Position numbers and translations under genes: made by a program. This document shows positions 22,426 to 33,343 of a DNA stretch of 64,000 nt, piece by piece. Each line of letters opens with the position of its first letter. Within the stretch, counting starts at the first letter, position 1. The notes under the pieces were generated by a model. It was not told where the DNA came from and did not search any database. It was given only the letters and a program-made list of their open reading frames with translations. The DNA is from Siphonodentalium dalli (Eukaryota > Mollusca > Scaphopoda > Gadilida > Siphonodentaliidae): contig CP136066.1 in NCBI GenBank assembly GCA_032622095.1, positions 198,328,816-198,392,815 on the forward strand. The letters run 5' to 3'.

Positions 22426-23212
22426 TGTACCCTTGTTTTATTAAGTTATCCTAGTTAGACATCTAGCATTCTGGCTCATGCATAATCATGTCGTTTCTCA
22501 TGCGTGTATGATGCTTACACAAAGAGAACATGTACTTAAAGACGAGAAACCTGGTACCATGATTTATTAGTACCGCCATAAACTTATATAATGGGGCGTA
22601 TCTAGATGGGGTCTCATTTAGCACTCGCACTGGGTAAATACGCAAAAACTATAAACGTCTGTAAAAACATCGCCACTGAAATAACAGGGACAAATTGATA
22701 AACTTTGTTCTGGTATTCGTTACTGATAGTTCTCCATGAAATAACAAAAGTTCGCGTGCCGAAACCATTGTTATGTAAACAGAACTGTTACAGTTTGTCA
22801 ACAAACATCGCTGGTCGCGTAGTGCATGTAAGTTCAAATATTGTGTCAGTCTAAATGTGATTTTCAGAGTATGTTTCAATGCATCGACTTTTTCCAAATG
22901 TTTAACGTCAAGTTTTGATTAAACTTTAGTATATAATTGGAAATTGATAAGTAATGCCCCTGTAACAGTAATATTTACTTAACAATTGTTTCATAACGCG
23001 AAACCTCGTTATCGGAGAATAATTCATAATGCAAATAAGAAAGAATTTGATCTAGTTTTACATGGATTTACATGCTTTTATAAAAATATGTCATTTTGCA
23101 TGAACCCTCGTCAAAGGTCTTGTGTCACTTTAAGTGTGAATCATGAGGCTCAAGCATAATGGTATTCGGCGGATGTGGGCTATATTATGCTAAACTTAAA
23201 GATACATAATAT
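22426..23212. other. Unassigned sequence
   Basis: No repeat or gene recognised. Minus-strand frames of 60 and 82 codons are unrecognised. Confidence 0.4.
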
Positions 23213-23364
23213 ACAGTTATCGCCCGCGATTGAGTGAGACACGGGGATTTGTCGCCCGCTCGAGACCTGGAATGTCACCCGAGGGCCGTCAGGCCCGAGG
23301 GTGACATTCCAGGTCGAGAGCGGCGACAAATCCCCGTGTCTCACGAAAACAAGGGTGATAACTG
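23213..23364. repeat. GC-rich 111-bp palindrome with outer arms
   Basis: Inner arms 23234-23287 and 23291-23344 run from GTGAGACACGGGGATTTGTC to a GAGGGCC/GGCCC centre with very few mismatches. Outside them ACAGTTATC (23213-23221) pairs with GATAACTGT (23356-23364). It is clearly richer in GC than its surroundings. Related words (TTATCGCCCGC, GTGACGCACTC) recur unpaired near 24250. Confidence 0.85.
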
Positions 23365-24320
23365 TTTTGTTATCTGACAATGGAGTACACACGAACCTCC
23401 TTAATAGCAGGCATAAATGCGCGCATATATTATTTAAACCAGTTCGAAAAGTTAATTCTATGTTGGAATCATCGCTATTTAGAAAATAAAACATTCATAA
23501 TCTGGATTAATTAACAGACCCGTCATTTGCGCAGATATTCCCCGGTCAGTTTGCTGATTGCATTGTGGAAATCGGTTCACGGAAAGAGGAGTAAAGCAAT
23601 TTCGAAGTTGAGTAGCCATGCAGCGAAATGTTCGTTTTCGTTTCAAATGAGCGTGAAGACGCCGGCAGACGTGTTAATTTCCAGAATGTTAAAATGTGGA
23701 ACTAACACGTTGTAGTAGTGCAAAAAGAAATTGACATCTGTCACAGATCGTTACGCAACATACGGGTATTCTCTGAAGTCTGATGAATGTATTGAAGAAA
23801 AGAAATAATCAATTGATAAACAACAAAGAGTGGCCATTTGACCATTACATAAACGTAGTTGTAACGTATGTACATCGTATGTGCAATTGTCTGCAGCATA
23901 CCAACTACATACTAAGGTTTATCTATTTGTCCCACGGTCTTTATTATTGATATAAAAAGGTCCAATATGATTATTACACCTTAAACAGATATGTGTCTAT
24001 GATAACACCATTATACATAGCGTGCTTTAATTGCAAATAAAAAAACACACAATTATGCAAATTAGCAAACACCACAGTTCGCGGTTGTTATGAAACAGTG
24101 GGGTTTATAAAAACAGTGTGTTTCGAAATTATCAGAGAGCTGTCAGAGAATCTCTGCGCGGTGAGTTCTTCGTAGTTCTATGTTTACTGGTAACAGCTGA
24201 GCGGTCAATAACTGAGACAATGTTACCCTCGAGGGTAATATGGTGATTTATCGCCCGCCATGTGACGCACTCTCAGTCAATCAGAAGAGAGGGAAATGGG
24301 ATGAAGGATAACAATAAGAA
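23365..24320. other. Unassigned sequence
   Basis: A short palindrome TTACCCTCGAGGGTAA lies near 24223-24238. A 62-codon frame at 23527-23715 is unrecognised. Confidence 0.4.
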
Positions 24321-24700
24321 TTAACGCTCCTAAATTACTATCTCTTTGGCATCGGGGGTAAAAAAATATATATTCTTGTCGAGGAACCCACCAATCAAAG
24401 CTCAGAGATATCAGATATCGATTTGTTTAAATCTGTTATTTTTCACCACCTGGAATATTTGGCGGCCTAGCAAATATTCGACGAGCCGACCGACATACTC
24501 TTAAAACCAAATATCGTTGAGCAAAATGTTAATATATAAAACTTTAAAAAAAATGTTATACTTGAGTTAGCTTTATTTTTTGGAAATTAATCGATTCTGA
24601 TAACTAAAGTGTCTTTTGAAGAAATGTTGTTGTTGTTGTTGTTGTTGTTGTAGGAATTTGATCATACAGGGGCCATCGAATCGGATTGTACCTTAAATAC
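24321..24700 (+). repeat. Dispersed repeat family K, copy 1
   Basis: Marked by TTAACGCTC..AAATTACTAT, GTCGAGGAACCCACC, ATCAGATATCGATT, TTAATCGATTCTGATAACT, a (GTT)n run (24624-24651) and CATCGAATCGGATTG. It is about 400 bp, non-coding, with seven further copies or fragments in the window. Confidence 0.85.
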
Positions 24701-24814
24701 ATTCAATTATTATTGCTGCGTTGGTTCCAAATTGATATATCTTTTAATAAAACCCCAAACAATTTTTAGGTCGTATTTAGGTACAAAATATTTTATCCCC
24801 AGGTACATAATATT

Positions 24815-25087
24815 ATATCCATTCCATGACGGGAGCTGTGCTGGTGCAGCATTAAAGATCCTGTGCCAGTGTATTCTCTTTTATATGCGAGTCTCCCATA
24901 GGGAGCCTCGCATATTTTACAGAATGCACTGGCTTACAAGTTCAAGGTAAACATTGTTAGGCCTATGCAGTGTACTTTGTTATATACATTACACGAGGCT
25001 CCCTATGGGAGACTCGCTTATATACGAAACTGCATAGGGACATGGCTTTCGTAAAATTTCAGGAAACTCCTGTCATGGAAGGGTTAA
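24815..25087. mobile_element. MITE E2, copy b
   Basis: The left end, ATTCCATGACGGGAGCTGTG, is degenerate. The right end is CTGTCATGGAAGGGTTAA with intact TTAA. Two palindrome modules with CTCCC/GGGAG tips are present, partly eroded. The element is bracketed by related AGGTCGTATTTA.GTACA segments at about 24770 and 25105. Confidence 0.8.
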
Positions 25088-25165
25088 TATAAACCCCTAA
25101 CAATATAGGTCGTATTTAAGTACATAGATACTAGGGAAAACCTCCCGTGTGCACTTTAGCGCGTG

Positions 25166-25290
25166 ACAAAACATCGACCTCGCCATGTCTGAATGAGATG
25201 CCCACACCTGTTGCGTGAATCGATGTTCATATTCTTATCGACCTGGGACATCTAGTCAATTTAGTTCATTAATAAGACAATAATAATAGA
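25166..25290 (+). repeat. Dispersed repeat family F, copy 1
   Basis: ACATCG.CCTC, GAATGAGAT, CACCTGT..GGT..ATCGATG and GACATCTAG to TTAGTTCATTAA are shared with 26855-26960. The second copy is interrupted by MITE E2d exactly at its TTAGTTCATTAA end. Confidence 0.7.
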
Positions 25291-25468
25291 GACCTTTAGC
25301 AAAATTACGAATACGATTACGGATATGGAAAATATCCTGCCAGTATACGGCCAAAATAGATCTTAACGCGCGCGGTTTCTTATGTGATACGAAATATACC
25401 CCAATCAGTTTAATTGTGTTCAGATTGTCAAGGATGTGCCACCGGTCCTGCTTGAGGACGCTCTAACA

Positions 25469-25498
25469 TTATCCGTGTTGTGTATAACACACGGATAA
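25469..25498. repeat. 30-bp hairpin
   Basis: TTATCCGTGT and ACACGGATAA form a perfect 10-bp stem around a TGTGTATAAC loop. It is isolated in otherwise unassigned sequence (25295-25754). Confidence 0.7.
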
Positions 25499-25754
25499 GA
25501 ACGTGGGATCTGAAAGAGACATACATTACTTTTTCCATCAAATATATGTGTAAATGAATATATATAGTGGGGCATATATGCCGTCTCACCAATTAACCAC
25601 CATAGGTAAATTGCGATGGTGTCCACCTTACTATAGGACAATATATCCTATCCGTAGTCGTAATAGTGATTTTGCGAAAGGTCTCTACTAATGTACAAGA
25701 ACAATTCACACCGAGCATAATTGGTGGAGCATACATGTCATTAATATTAGATAA

Positions 25755-25885
25755 CTAGGGAGCCTCGCATATATAAGAGAATGCACTGCATACAAGGTCA
25801 AGGTAAACATTGTTAGACCAATGTATTCTCTTATATATGCGAGGCTCCCTATGGGAGATTCGCATATATAAGAGCATGTCGTGAC
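25755..25885. mobile_element. MITE E2, internal fragment c
   Basis: Half a palindrome module (GGGAGCCTCGCATATATAAG), the GGTCAAGGTAAACATTGTTAG linker and one full module follow each other. Both element ends are missing. Confidence 0.75.
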
Positions 25886-25960
25886 AAAAAGCCGTTAGTT
25901 ACATCTAACTTGTTTACCATGCACTATCGATGGAAGATATGATATAATGCTCGACGACAG

Positions 25961-26056
25961 TTAACCCTTTCATGAAGGGTGACTCGATTATATAAGAGAA
26001 TACATTGGAACATGGTTTTCGCAATATTTCAGCAAGCTCTAGTCATGGAAGAGTTA
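25961..26056. mobile_element. MITE E2, internally deleted copy
   Basis: TTAACCCTTTCATGA at the left joins directly to the last part of a palindrome module and the normal right end, CTAGTCATGGAAGAGTTAA. Only 96 bp of the ~265 bp element remain. The right TTAA (26053-26056) is also the left flank of the next element, G1. Confidence 0.85.
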
Positions 26057-26492
26057 AAGGCCCACTTAATTTTCGAGTTACCGATTATTTTTTTTATAGT
26101 GCCTTGATATACGGTTTTAATAAATATCTATGCCATAAAATATGATTGAAATGCTATAATTTATCACCAGGTGGAACGTCTGTGTCTCAGAGTAATAGAA
26201 AATAGCTGAAATCATAAAATCATTTCCCCCGTTATGACTCCCACAATGCAACAGAATTCAAACAACAGTTTATTTTCAATGAAAGAGGAATAACTCTATA
26301 TCTAAATATATAGTTATTCCCCTTCCATCGAAAGTAATATACTTCGTGCATAAACTTGAGCACACGACACTTTATCTCAACAAAATCAACATGTCCACAG
26401 TTTCTTTTACACCGGATAAAAATTGATAATACAATGTATTAGAGCTTCCTCTTTCAAATGGTATATCATATATGGCATATTTTTTATATAAT
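26057..26492. mobile_element. TTAA-flanked MITE G, copy 1 (right end lost)
   Basis: It starts AGGCCCACTTAATTTTCGA after TTAA and includes CGTCTGTGTCTCAGA, a GGAATAACTCTATAT..ATAGTTATTCC inner hairpin and TCCTCTTTCAAATGGTATAT. The distal inverted end seen in copies 2 and 3 is missing. Orientation is opposite to copy 2. Confidence 0.85.
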
Positions 26493-26854
26493 TAAGCTAT
26501 AATTGAGTCAACTGCGTCGGATGAATTCTTAACTTACTTAACCAAAGTATATGTGTATATACAAACGCCGCTTACACTTTTTAGTGTGCTTCAGAAAAGA
26601 AACAATCAATAAAATCAACAAAAATTAATAATTTTTAAAATGTTCATTCAAATGTTATCATTTAAGCGGAATTATACTCCAAATTTCTTACATATTCATT
26701 GAAAAACGAAGGAGAAAATCCCGACTTCCGACTTCACGCTTGCATTCGACCTTGGCCTCGGCTTACACTTTTATAGTGTGCCTGGTTTCGAGACGCGCGA
26801 AAATAAGATACTACATCCGGTGTTATTGTCTCCAGTGAGTCAGTAATCCAGCGA
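26493..26854. other. Unassigned sequence
   Basis: Two similar GCTTACACTTTT..AGTGTGC words occur near 26569 and 26762. Nothing else is recognised. Confidence 0.4.
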
Positions 26855-26960
26855 ACGTGCTGACCTAGACATCGTCTTTGAATGAGATTCACCTGTAGGG
26901 TGGATCGATGCTCCTATTATTATCGATATAAGACATCTAGCTGCGATATTAGTTCATTAA
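26855..26960 (+). repeat. Dispersed repeat family F, copy 2
   Basis: Matches 25166-25290 (TGAATGAGAT, GGATCGATG, AGACATCTAG, TTAGTTCATTAA) and stops where E2d begins. Sequence resuming at 28513 does not obviously continue the repeat. Confidence 0.65.
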
Positions 26961-27038
26961 CCGTTACATGAACGGAGCTTACTGAACTTTTCAGAAAACC
27001 ATGTGCTAATGCATATATACTCTTATTTATCGACAATA

Positions 27039-27457
27039 TGTTACACTGGTGTAAATAGGGTTCGGAGTGAATAAAATAGACACTGGGCCCTGATTGGTCA
27101 ATAGCCAGCCTTGTGTGCTTTTCACATAAAAAAATCATCACACCTCTTCCCTATGATTTCCCATAGGTAAAATAACCATTGGCACAGGAATTAACCCTTT
27201 GTAGTGAAGTTTGAATTGTTTGGTGTGGTCTAAAATATGACAGTATTTTTTATGCTGTTCTGACACTAGTTACGAAAACATAAGATTTAAAGGCGAATTC
27301 CCTGCTAGACACACATGATTTTTTGGTGTCAAAAGTTTCCCAAAATGTCAATTTTTCAGATTTAAAGAAAATTTTGGACCCAACATTTATATTGCCAACA
27401 CTATACGCTAAAATGTTAGCACTGAGGCCTATGGAAAACATTTACACCTGTGTAACC
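27039..27457. mobile_element. MITE C, copy 1
   Basis: Ends are (G/T)GTTACACTGGTGTAAAT and ATTTACACCTGTGTAACC, about 18 bp of inverted repeat. The 4-bp flanks AATA at 27035-27038 and 27458-27461 are identical. The 419-bp interior matches copy 2 at 29063 almost throughout but lacks about 36 bp after GAGTGA. It is non-coding. Superfamily is unassigned; a 4-bp duplication fits several eukaryotic groups. Confidence 0.9.
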
Positions 27458-27521
27458 AATAGGGAGCCTCGCATGTATCAGCGAATTAATACATTGGCCT
27501 AGCACTATTTACCTTGACCTT

Positions 27522-28382
27522 CACACGGCACAATTTTGACGATTCCGCGACCAATTTCACGATTCTGCGGCTTGACAACCACGGTGCTACGGCAGTTTAA
27601 CGATTCTTCGACCTTATTATACGTGTTATTTTTGACAAACTTAGATAAAGGGGCTTTTTACAGAATTTGGACGATAAAAATAGGCTACTTCTTGTGTTCA
27701 TTGTGTAGAGTAGATTTTGCAGGTCCACCAGATTGACTCACGGAATACATACGGGGATGAGATCTATACATAAAATGAGTCACAATCGGCTCGGTCAAAT
27801 CGGGACCATCAGATCAAACCGCGAACCGATCCCAAAAGTCATTTCTTGGGCTACAAGTGGACATTAACAGTGCGAAATTTAACACCCAACGTAAGCTTTG
27901 ATAAGCATAAATGTATGATTTGTCAAATTCTTACCCCTGCATGTTGACGCAATATTCGATGAAACTCGACCTAGAAATGCAGTAAAAATTAATGTCAACT
28001 ATTTGGCAACGCCCGGGTTCGACCATGACAACGACGATTGTGCGACTCGTTGAACGGTAATTTTCATTTGTATATATACGACGTATCTGACACTGATCTG
28101 GCAGCTTAGTTCTGCATGTAAGCCCTTGACCTCATAGATCTCATCCATGTATGTTCCGTGAGACAACCTGGTGGACCGGCAAAGTCTATTCTACACAATG
28201 AACACAAGAAGAAGCCCACTTTTATCGTCCAAATTCATTAAAAAAGCCCCTGTATCTAAGTTTGTCATAAAATATCACGTATAATTAGGTCGCAGAATCG
28301 GCAAACTGCCGTAACACCGTGGTTGTCAAGCCGCAGAATCGTGTAATTGGTCGCAGAATCGTCAAATCGATTGTGCCGTGTG
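27522..28382. mobile_element. Long-TIR element D
   Basis: The left end CACACGGCACAATTTTGACG returns inverted at the right, ending TTGTGCCGTGTG. The arms extend about 250 bp (27522-27775 and 28130-28382) with scattered differences and several GATTC.GCG words. The flanking 5-mers are ACCTT and ACATT. The 355-bp middle (27776-28129) has no recognisable coding sequence. No second copy is seen in the window. Confidence 0.88.
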
Positions 28383-28756
28383 ACATTGTAAGCCAGTACA
28401 TTCTCTTTTATATACAAGGCTCCCTATATGGGAGACTCGCATATATAATATAATGTACTGGCACATGATATTTAATGCTGCACCAACGCTGATCCCGTCA
28501 TGAAAGGGTTTATACGATTATAAAAAGATTCATGTCTATAGGACTAAATGAGTCGGACAGTTAACACAATTCGTCGATATCGTAATCCTCGCCAACACAT
28601 ATCAATCGAATTCCGGATTCGTTTCACTCCGATGAAATCCCCCGGACTAATCCGCCGACTTGACGTCACAAACTAGAGAAACGCCCACTTGGGTGAATGA
28701 TTTTCTATAAAGAATAACCCACATGAGATAAGAGCCTGTAGACTGGGTGACAGTCC

Positions 28757-29785
28757 GTTCAAAATCCATGCAGGGATTACCCCCCTTGTTGACCCGGTAA
28801 GACAGCTGCAAGTCTGCAACCGGCGACATTTTACCCACATTTGGTGAACTTCTGTGATATTAAGATGTATTATAAGCGAACAGAGCAACATGTTACCCGT
28901 ATAAGGCACACCAAATGTTGAACAAATGTGTGTAATTTCGTACCAAAAGTTTGGAAAGTCCCACTAGAACTTAATGCACTATATTGCGAAACGGTGTGAT
29001 TTGGTTACCCGATTATTTTATCAACACAAAAGTCTATATAAACGCACATGGACGTCACAACAGGTTACACTGGTGTAAATAAGGTTCCGAGTGACATCTA
29101 GCGGATGCGGGAGGAATATATAGGAGAGAATAAAATAGACACTGGGCCCTGATTGGTCAATAGCCTTGTGTGCTTTTCACATAAAAAAATCATCACACCT
29201 CTTCCCTATGATTTCCCATAGGTAAAATTACCATTGGCACAGGAATTAACCCTTTGTAGTGAAGTTTGAATTTTTTGGTGTGGTCTAAAATATAACTGTA
29301 TTTTTTCATGCGGTTCTGACACTAGTTACGAAAACATAAGATTTAAAGGCGAATTCCCTGCTAGACAGAGATGATTTTTTTGTGTAAAAAGTTTCCCAAA
29401 ATGTCAATTTTTCAGATTTAAAGACAGTTTTGGACCCAACATTTATATTGCCAACACTATACGCTAAAACGTTAGCACTGAGGCCTATGGAAAACATTTA
29501 CACCAGTGTAACCAACAAAACGCATGCAAGTAAAACACACGAGTTCTAATTTGGTGCAATTTTGAAAAGTAGCTTGCGAAAATTGTCAACAACACTACCG
29601 CTCTAATTCTCCATTATGTCATTAGGTTTTTATTGCGGAAATTTTGACTTTGGGGCGATCGATTTTGCCATTTTAGCTGGAAATCCCCGCGATAAATATA
29701 GAACACCACAGATTATATTACCCAGTCGGTTACAGAGTCTGAAGGAATCGTGATGGTGCGCTCTGGTAGAGATTGGGAGACTGGC
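28757..29785 (+). repeat. Dispersed repeat family A, copy 2, split by MITE C
   Basis: 28757-29062 and 29518-29785 together align to 44076-44655: ATGCAGGG.TTACC, ACCGGCGACATTTTACCCAC, GTTTGGAAAGTCCCACTAGA, then TTGGGGCGATCG and CTCTGGTAGAGATTG. The 451-bp interruption is MITE C copy 2. Confidence 0.9.
29063..29513. mobile_element. MITE C, copy 2
   Basis: Ends are GGTTACACTGGTGTAAAT and ATTTACACCAGTGTAACC, perfect over 18 bp. The target duplication is AACA at 29059-29062 and 29514-29517. The equivalent unoccupied sequence in family A copy 3 (near 44367) reads CACGACAACACGC against CACAACAAAACGC here. A 63-codon minus-strand frame is shared with copy 1 but is too short and motif-free to call. 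Confidence 0.93.
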
Positions 29786-30015
29786 GACAGCCCGTTGTCG
29801 CCCCTGGTTAAGTGATCCTGCTAATAATGCTGGTGTGTTGTGTTAATTGATATGGTGTTTGTGGGGCACAACGATGCTGTTGAGAACATAAATTATATCG
29901 TTAATTGTTCTACAAGTTGTCATTTTTGCGGTGTTCCAACCTGACATATAAGGCTGGAAATTGTCCAATTATCGGTCATTTCAGCCCAACAATTTTTACC
30001 AAAAATAGGAAATAT

Positions 30016-30474
30016 GTGACCCGCCATATCAAATCCAGTCGTAAGTCGGGATTTTTTTTACCCTGTGCCAATGCATGCTCTTATATATGCGAGTCCACCA
30101 TAGGTCGCCTCGCATATATAAGAGAATGCATTGGCCTAACAATTTTTTACAATTTTAATAATTTGTTCTTGTATTCTTTAACAATTTTATAATTTCCCCC
30201 ATACAGAGCCCCAGACAAACATGAGCAGACGACACTCTTCTATATGCTTCTATATATGTGTGGGGCTCCCTGCAGGGTAATGGATGTTTTTTATTTTATG
30301 TCCTAAAAATTGTAAGAAACATTTTTTTTTTTTTTAAATGATAAAAAGTTGTTAGGCCAATGCATTCTCTTATATATGCGAGGCGACCTATGGTCGACTC
30401 GCATATATAAGAGAATGCATTGGCACAGGGTAAAAAAAATCCGACTTACGACTGGATTTGATATGGCGGGTCAC
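30016..30474. mobile_element. MITE E3, copy b
   Basis: Full length with GTGACCCGCCATATCAAATC ends. Palindrome modules are at 30068-30134 and 30357-30423, in inverted order. The flanking 4-mers are ATAT on both sides. A poly-T tract interrupts the second half. Confidence 0.9.
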
Positions 30475-30734
30475 ATATATGCTACTGTTGGTCTAAACGT
30501 TACAAAATACCCACTAATTACTGTTGGGAAATCAAACTGTATTGTAACAATTTCAACCTATTTTTGGTGTGGAATTTCCAACTAATGTTTTGTCAGACAT
30601 GAAATTTCAAATTATTGAAAAATTTATCAACCCCCATGCATCCTGCTAGCTAATCTTATATCTCAGATTAACAGATCGCCAATTCACACACGCTGCCGAT
30701 ATGAGGCCTCTCAGTTAACCCGTGCTTTACTAAA

Positions 30735-31125
30735 TACTCATTGATGAGTAGTTACCCCCTTAGGAAATGTTCAGATAATAAGTTTAACCATTTCTACTTA
30801 AGCATCATTGATGAGTAGTTACCCCTTAGGAAATGTTCAGATAATAAGTTCAAACTGTATATACTAAAGCAGTATTGATGAGTAGTTACCACTTAGGAAA
30901 TATTTAGATAATAAGTTCAAACTTTCTATACTAAAGCATCACTGATGACTAGTTACCCCTTGGGAAATGTTCAGATAATAAGTTTAACCCTTTCTATACT
31001 AAAGCATCATTGATGAGTAGTTACCACTTAGGAAGTATTGAGATAATAAGTTCAAACCTTTCTATACTAAATCATCACTGATGAGTAGTTACCCCTTAGG
31101 AAATGTTCAGATAATAAGTTCAGGA
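30735..31125 (+). repeat. ~70-bp tandem repeat, 6 copies
   Basis: Each unit contains CAT.ATTGATGAGTAGTTACC, TTAGGAAATGTTCAGATAAT and AAGTTCAAAC..TTTCTATACTAAAG. Starts are near 30744, 30806, 30876, 30947, 31009 and 31077. Related words (ACTACTCATCAATTAAAGGG, CTTTCTATGCTATTTGG) occur near 56.6 and 60.2-60.8 kb. Confidence 0.92.
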
Positions 31126-31325
31126 AACGACATATAGGTCATTTGTTGAACTTAGTATCTGAGCATTTCCCACCAATGGATATGAATCCTTTCCACTTGT
31201 GTTAGCTTTTAATCTGTCTGTCGTCTGCTTTTATTACCTGGACTTCCCTCCAAATGAATAATAAACCATTCCAGTGTATACTGTTATGACTGGCTGGGAG
31301 AATCCATTCAGTATAGAACGGGTTA
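31126..31325 (+). repeat. Dispersed repeat family L, copy 1
   Basis: TTGTTGAACTTA, CTGTCGTCTGCTT, TTCCCTCCA.ATGAATA and CTGGGAGAATCCA are shared in reverse complement with 60235-60430. In both places the segment adjoins the GATGAGTAGT-type repeat family. Confidence 0.75.
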
Positions 31326-31377
31326 AATGGAGGCATCTCGGTGTTTTACTCGAGCTTCTCATTGCAATTTGGCTTTA

Positions 31378-31472
31378 TTAACCCTTTACCCAACAAACCG
31401 GCCAAAACGGCCAAATAAAGCTGCAACAGCCTAAATTATCTTGGGTCTGTCTCAATAAAACCATACAAATAT
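31378..31472 (+). mobile_element. MITE E1, left-end fragment
   Basis: TTAACCCTTTACCCAACA to CTGTCTCAATAAAACCATAC matches the first 95 bp of E1 and then stops. No palindrome module or right end follows. Confidence 0.9.
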
Positions 31473-31789
31473 GCTTTAACGAAACATAGATCAATATATC
31501 AATTGTTCATTACGTTTTGCAATAAAATTATTATAGGTAGTATATACAACAATTTAGCATTTATCAGTTAGAGGGGTTACAATCCTATATTATGTCATAT
31601 TCAACTGAGGGCATTGTGCTAAAGAATAAAAATAGCGTGCATAATATTAGTCAAATGTACCTAATATAGGAAATTCAGGTGGATTTTACGCCATTTCTCG
31701 ACATAAGTTTTACAATTTACGTTGAAATTCTTGAATCGAAATGTACCGACAATGAACTAAAATTGAAATCAAATGCACTACAAGTTCTG
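31473..31789. other. Unassigned AT-rich sequence
   Basis: Follows the truncated E1 fragment. Nothing recognised. Confidence 0.35.
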
Positions 31790-32044
31790 ACAACTCTTCC
31801 ATGACTGGAGCTTCTTGACATTTTGCGAAAACCCAGTGCCGATTATACATTGTCTTATATATGCGAGTCTCCCATATACGGAGCCTCGCATATATAAGAG
31901 AATACATTGGCCTATAAATATTTACATTGACTCTGTAAGCCAGTGCATTATCTTATGTATGCGAGGATCGCTATGGGAGACTTGCATATATAAGATAGGA
32001 TTTTCGCAAACAAATCAGGAAGCTATAAGTCACGGAAGGGTTAA
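31790..32044. mobile_element. MITE E2, copy e
   Basis: The left end, CTTCCATGACTGGAGCTTCT, has lost its TTAA; the right end is CACGGAAGGGTTAA. The two palindrome modules are partly eroded (tips TCTCCCATATACGGAGC and GATCGCTATGGGAGA). The linker TATTTACATTGACTCTGTAA is intact and serves as an unoccupied comparison for the element D site. Confidence 0.82.
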
Positions 32045-32057
32045 ATACGACCGAGTG

Positions 32058-32215
32058 TCAACTGATTGAACATATTTATTGTGACCCACAAATGTATATA
32101 CAAATTACACATATTATTATAGACATAGATAGTTGTGTGGGCACAGATGATCGGAGCACAAGTTGCGGAACTTATCAGAGATAGGTTCAAAATTTGTGTT
32201 TAAAGTGTATGCTGC
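32058..32215 (+). repeat. Dispersed repeat family H, copy 1
   Basis: TGATTGAACATATTTATTGT followed by GACCCA, then GGGCACA..GATCGGAGCACAAGTTG. Shared with 45264-45395 and, more diverged, with the middle of E6 at about 62893-62965. Confidence 0.75.
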
Positions 32216-32464
32216 ATGCTATAGCTGTTTGGAGTGGCTATGGTCTCGCGGTAGGGGGTAGGGTAACATTTATGAGAACTATAATGGAAATACTAGAATG
32301 CTAAAAGACGACTTTAAAATCGGTTTGTACGACACGTGCATGGTATAAATCATCTTCGAGTTTTATCTACAGCTATGGTTGATTCCATCCACGCTTCAAT
32401 CAATTCGTTTCATCTTGGAAGACTTATTTTGGTGTGACCATGCACTCACAACTTAGTGAGATCA

Positions 32465-32640
32465 GCTTTAGATTTCTCCAATATCCAAAGAATTCTATTT
32501 CTCCAATCTCCAAAGAATTCAATTGATTCCGTGGATGAGCGACATGTAGTGCAAGTAATATCGCGATGTTTTGTTTTGCATGTTATCGTAATCGAGATCG
32601 AATATCGTGATGTGTTTGAGCTGTTATCGTAATCGAGATC
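32465..32640 (+). repeat. Two short tandem duplications
   Basis: CAATATCCAAAGAATTC and CAATCTCCAAAGAATTC form a ~30-bp pair at 32476-32521. GTTATCGTAATCGAGATC with its leader is duplicated at about 32560-32640. Confidence 0.8.
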
Positions 32641-33343
32641 ATTATTCCCTAAAGTAACCCCTTGATTACTGATATGATTCTACGGTTCAGTCATAACGCA
32701 CATTGTTATATTATGTAGTGCTGTTCAACTCATATGAGCATACACATGTAAGACTTAAGGGCTATATTTTTGTTAGGACAATACATTTTTTGTTACCAAT
32801 TTATATTTTGTTGTAGTGTGTGAGGGTATGAGGACATGTCCTGTGTTTAAAAATTATCAGGAGAGCAATTTGAGAGATGAAAACAATTACCCTTGCGTAT
32901 TGCAAAACAATGCGTTCTTGTGTTGCTTGGGCCCTTCGTGATAAAAAAGTATTTCCACCTCTCAAATGTATTAACATCTGTTTCTGAAAAGTTCTTTAAA
33001 ATTTACTTTTCATCGTTTATACTCAACGGTTTTACTGTTTACTTATAAAGAAATTCTTTGGTTAAAATCTTTTAAAATGCTAGATCTTAATAGCATTGTC
33101 AGTCAAACAAATAGAGCTGACCAATAAACAGACCTCTCTCACTATCGCAACATACATGTACTATCCGTGTTCATCGCTTTAATGCAGTTCGGTCAAAAAT
33201 CCGGTTTGCGGTAAGTACACGTCCGCCTTCGTTCTCATTTTTACGCAGTCGAATTCCAAAACAAAATCATAATTATTCAAGGCAATTCTATATTTATTTA
33301 TTTCATCGGTTGGACCAGATATTGAGTCATAGTTACGCTTTAC
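32641..33343. other. Unassigned AT-rich sequence
   Basis: No recognisable feature. Confidence 0.4.

Larger units (their letters stand above)
26957..28512. mobile_element. MITE E2, copy d, carrying two nested insertions
   Basis: The left end is TTAACCGTTACATGAACGGA and the right end GATCCCGTCATGAAAGGGTTTA. Subtracting element C (27039-27457), element D (27522-28382) and their target duplications leaves about 267 bp, matching the 264 bp of the uninterrupted copy at 19087. C sits in the tip of the first palindrome module. D sits in the linker TATTTACCTTGACCTTGTAAGCC, which is intact in copies at 31.9 and 36.8 kb. Confidence 0.88.

Noticed and set aside
26569-26590. ACACTTTTTAGTGT resembling a histone 3' stem-loop
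   Set aside because: The stem is too short, the loop differs from the conserved form, and no histone coding sequence precedes it.
28005-28030. GGGTTCGACC resembling a tRNA B box
   Set aside because: No matching A box, acceptor stem or cloverleaf can be drawn; it lies inside element D.
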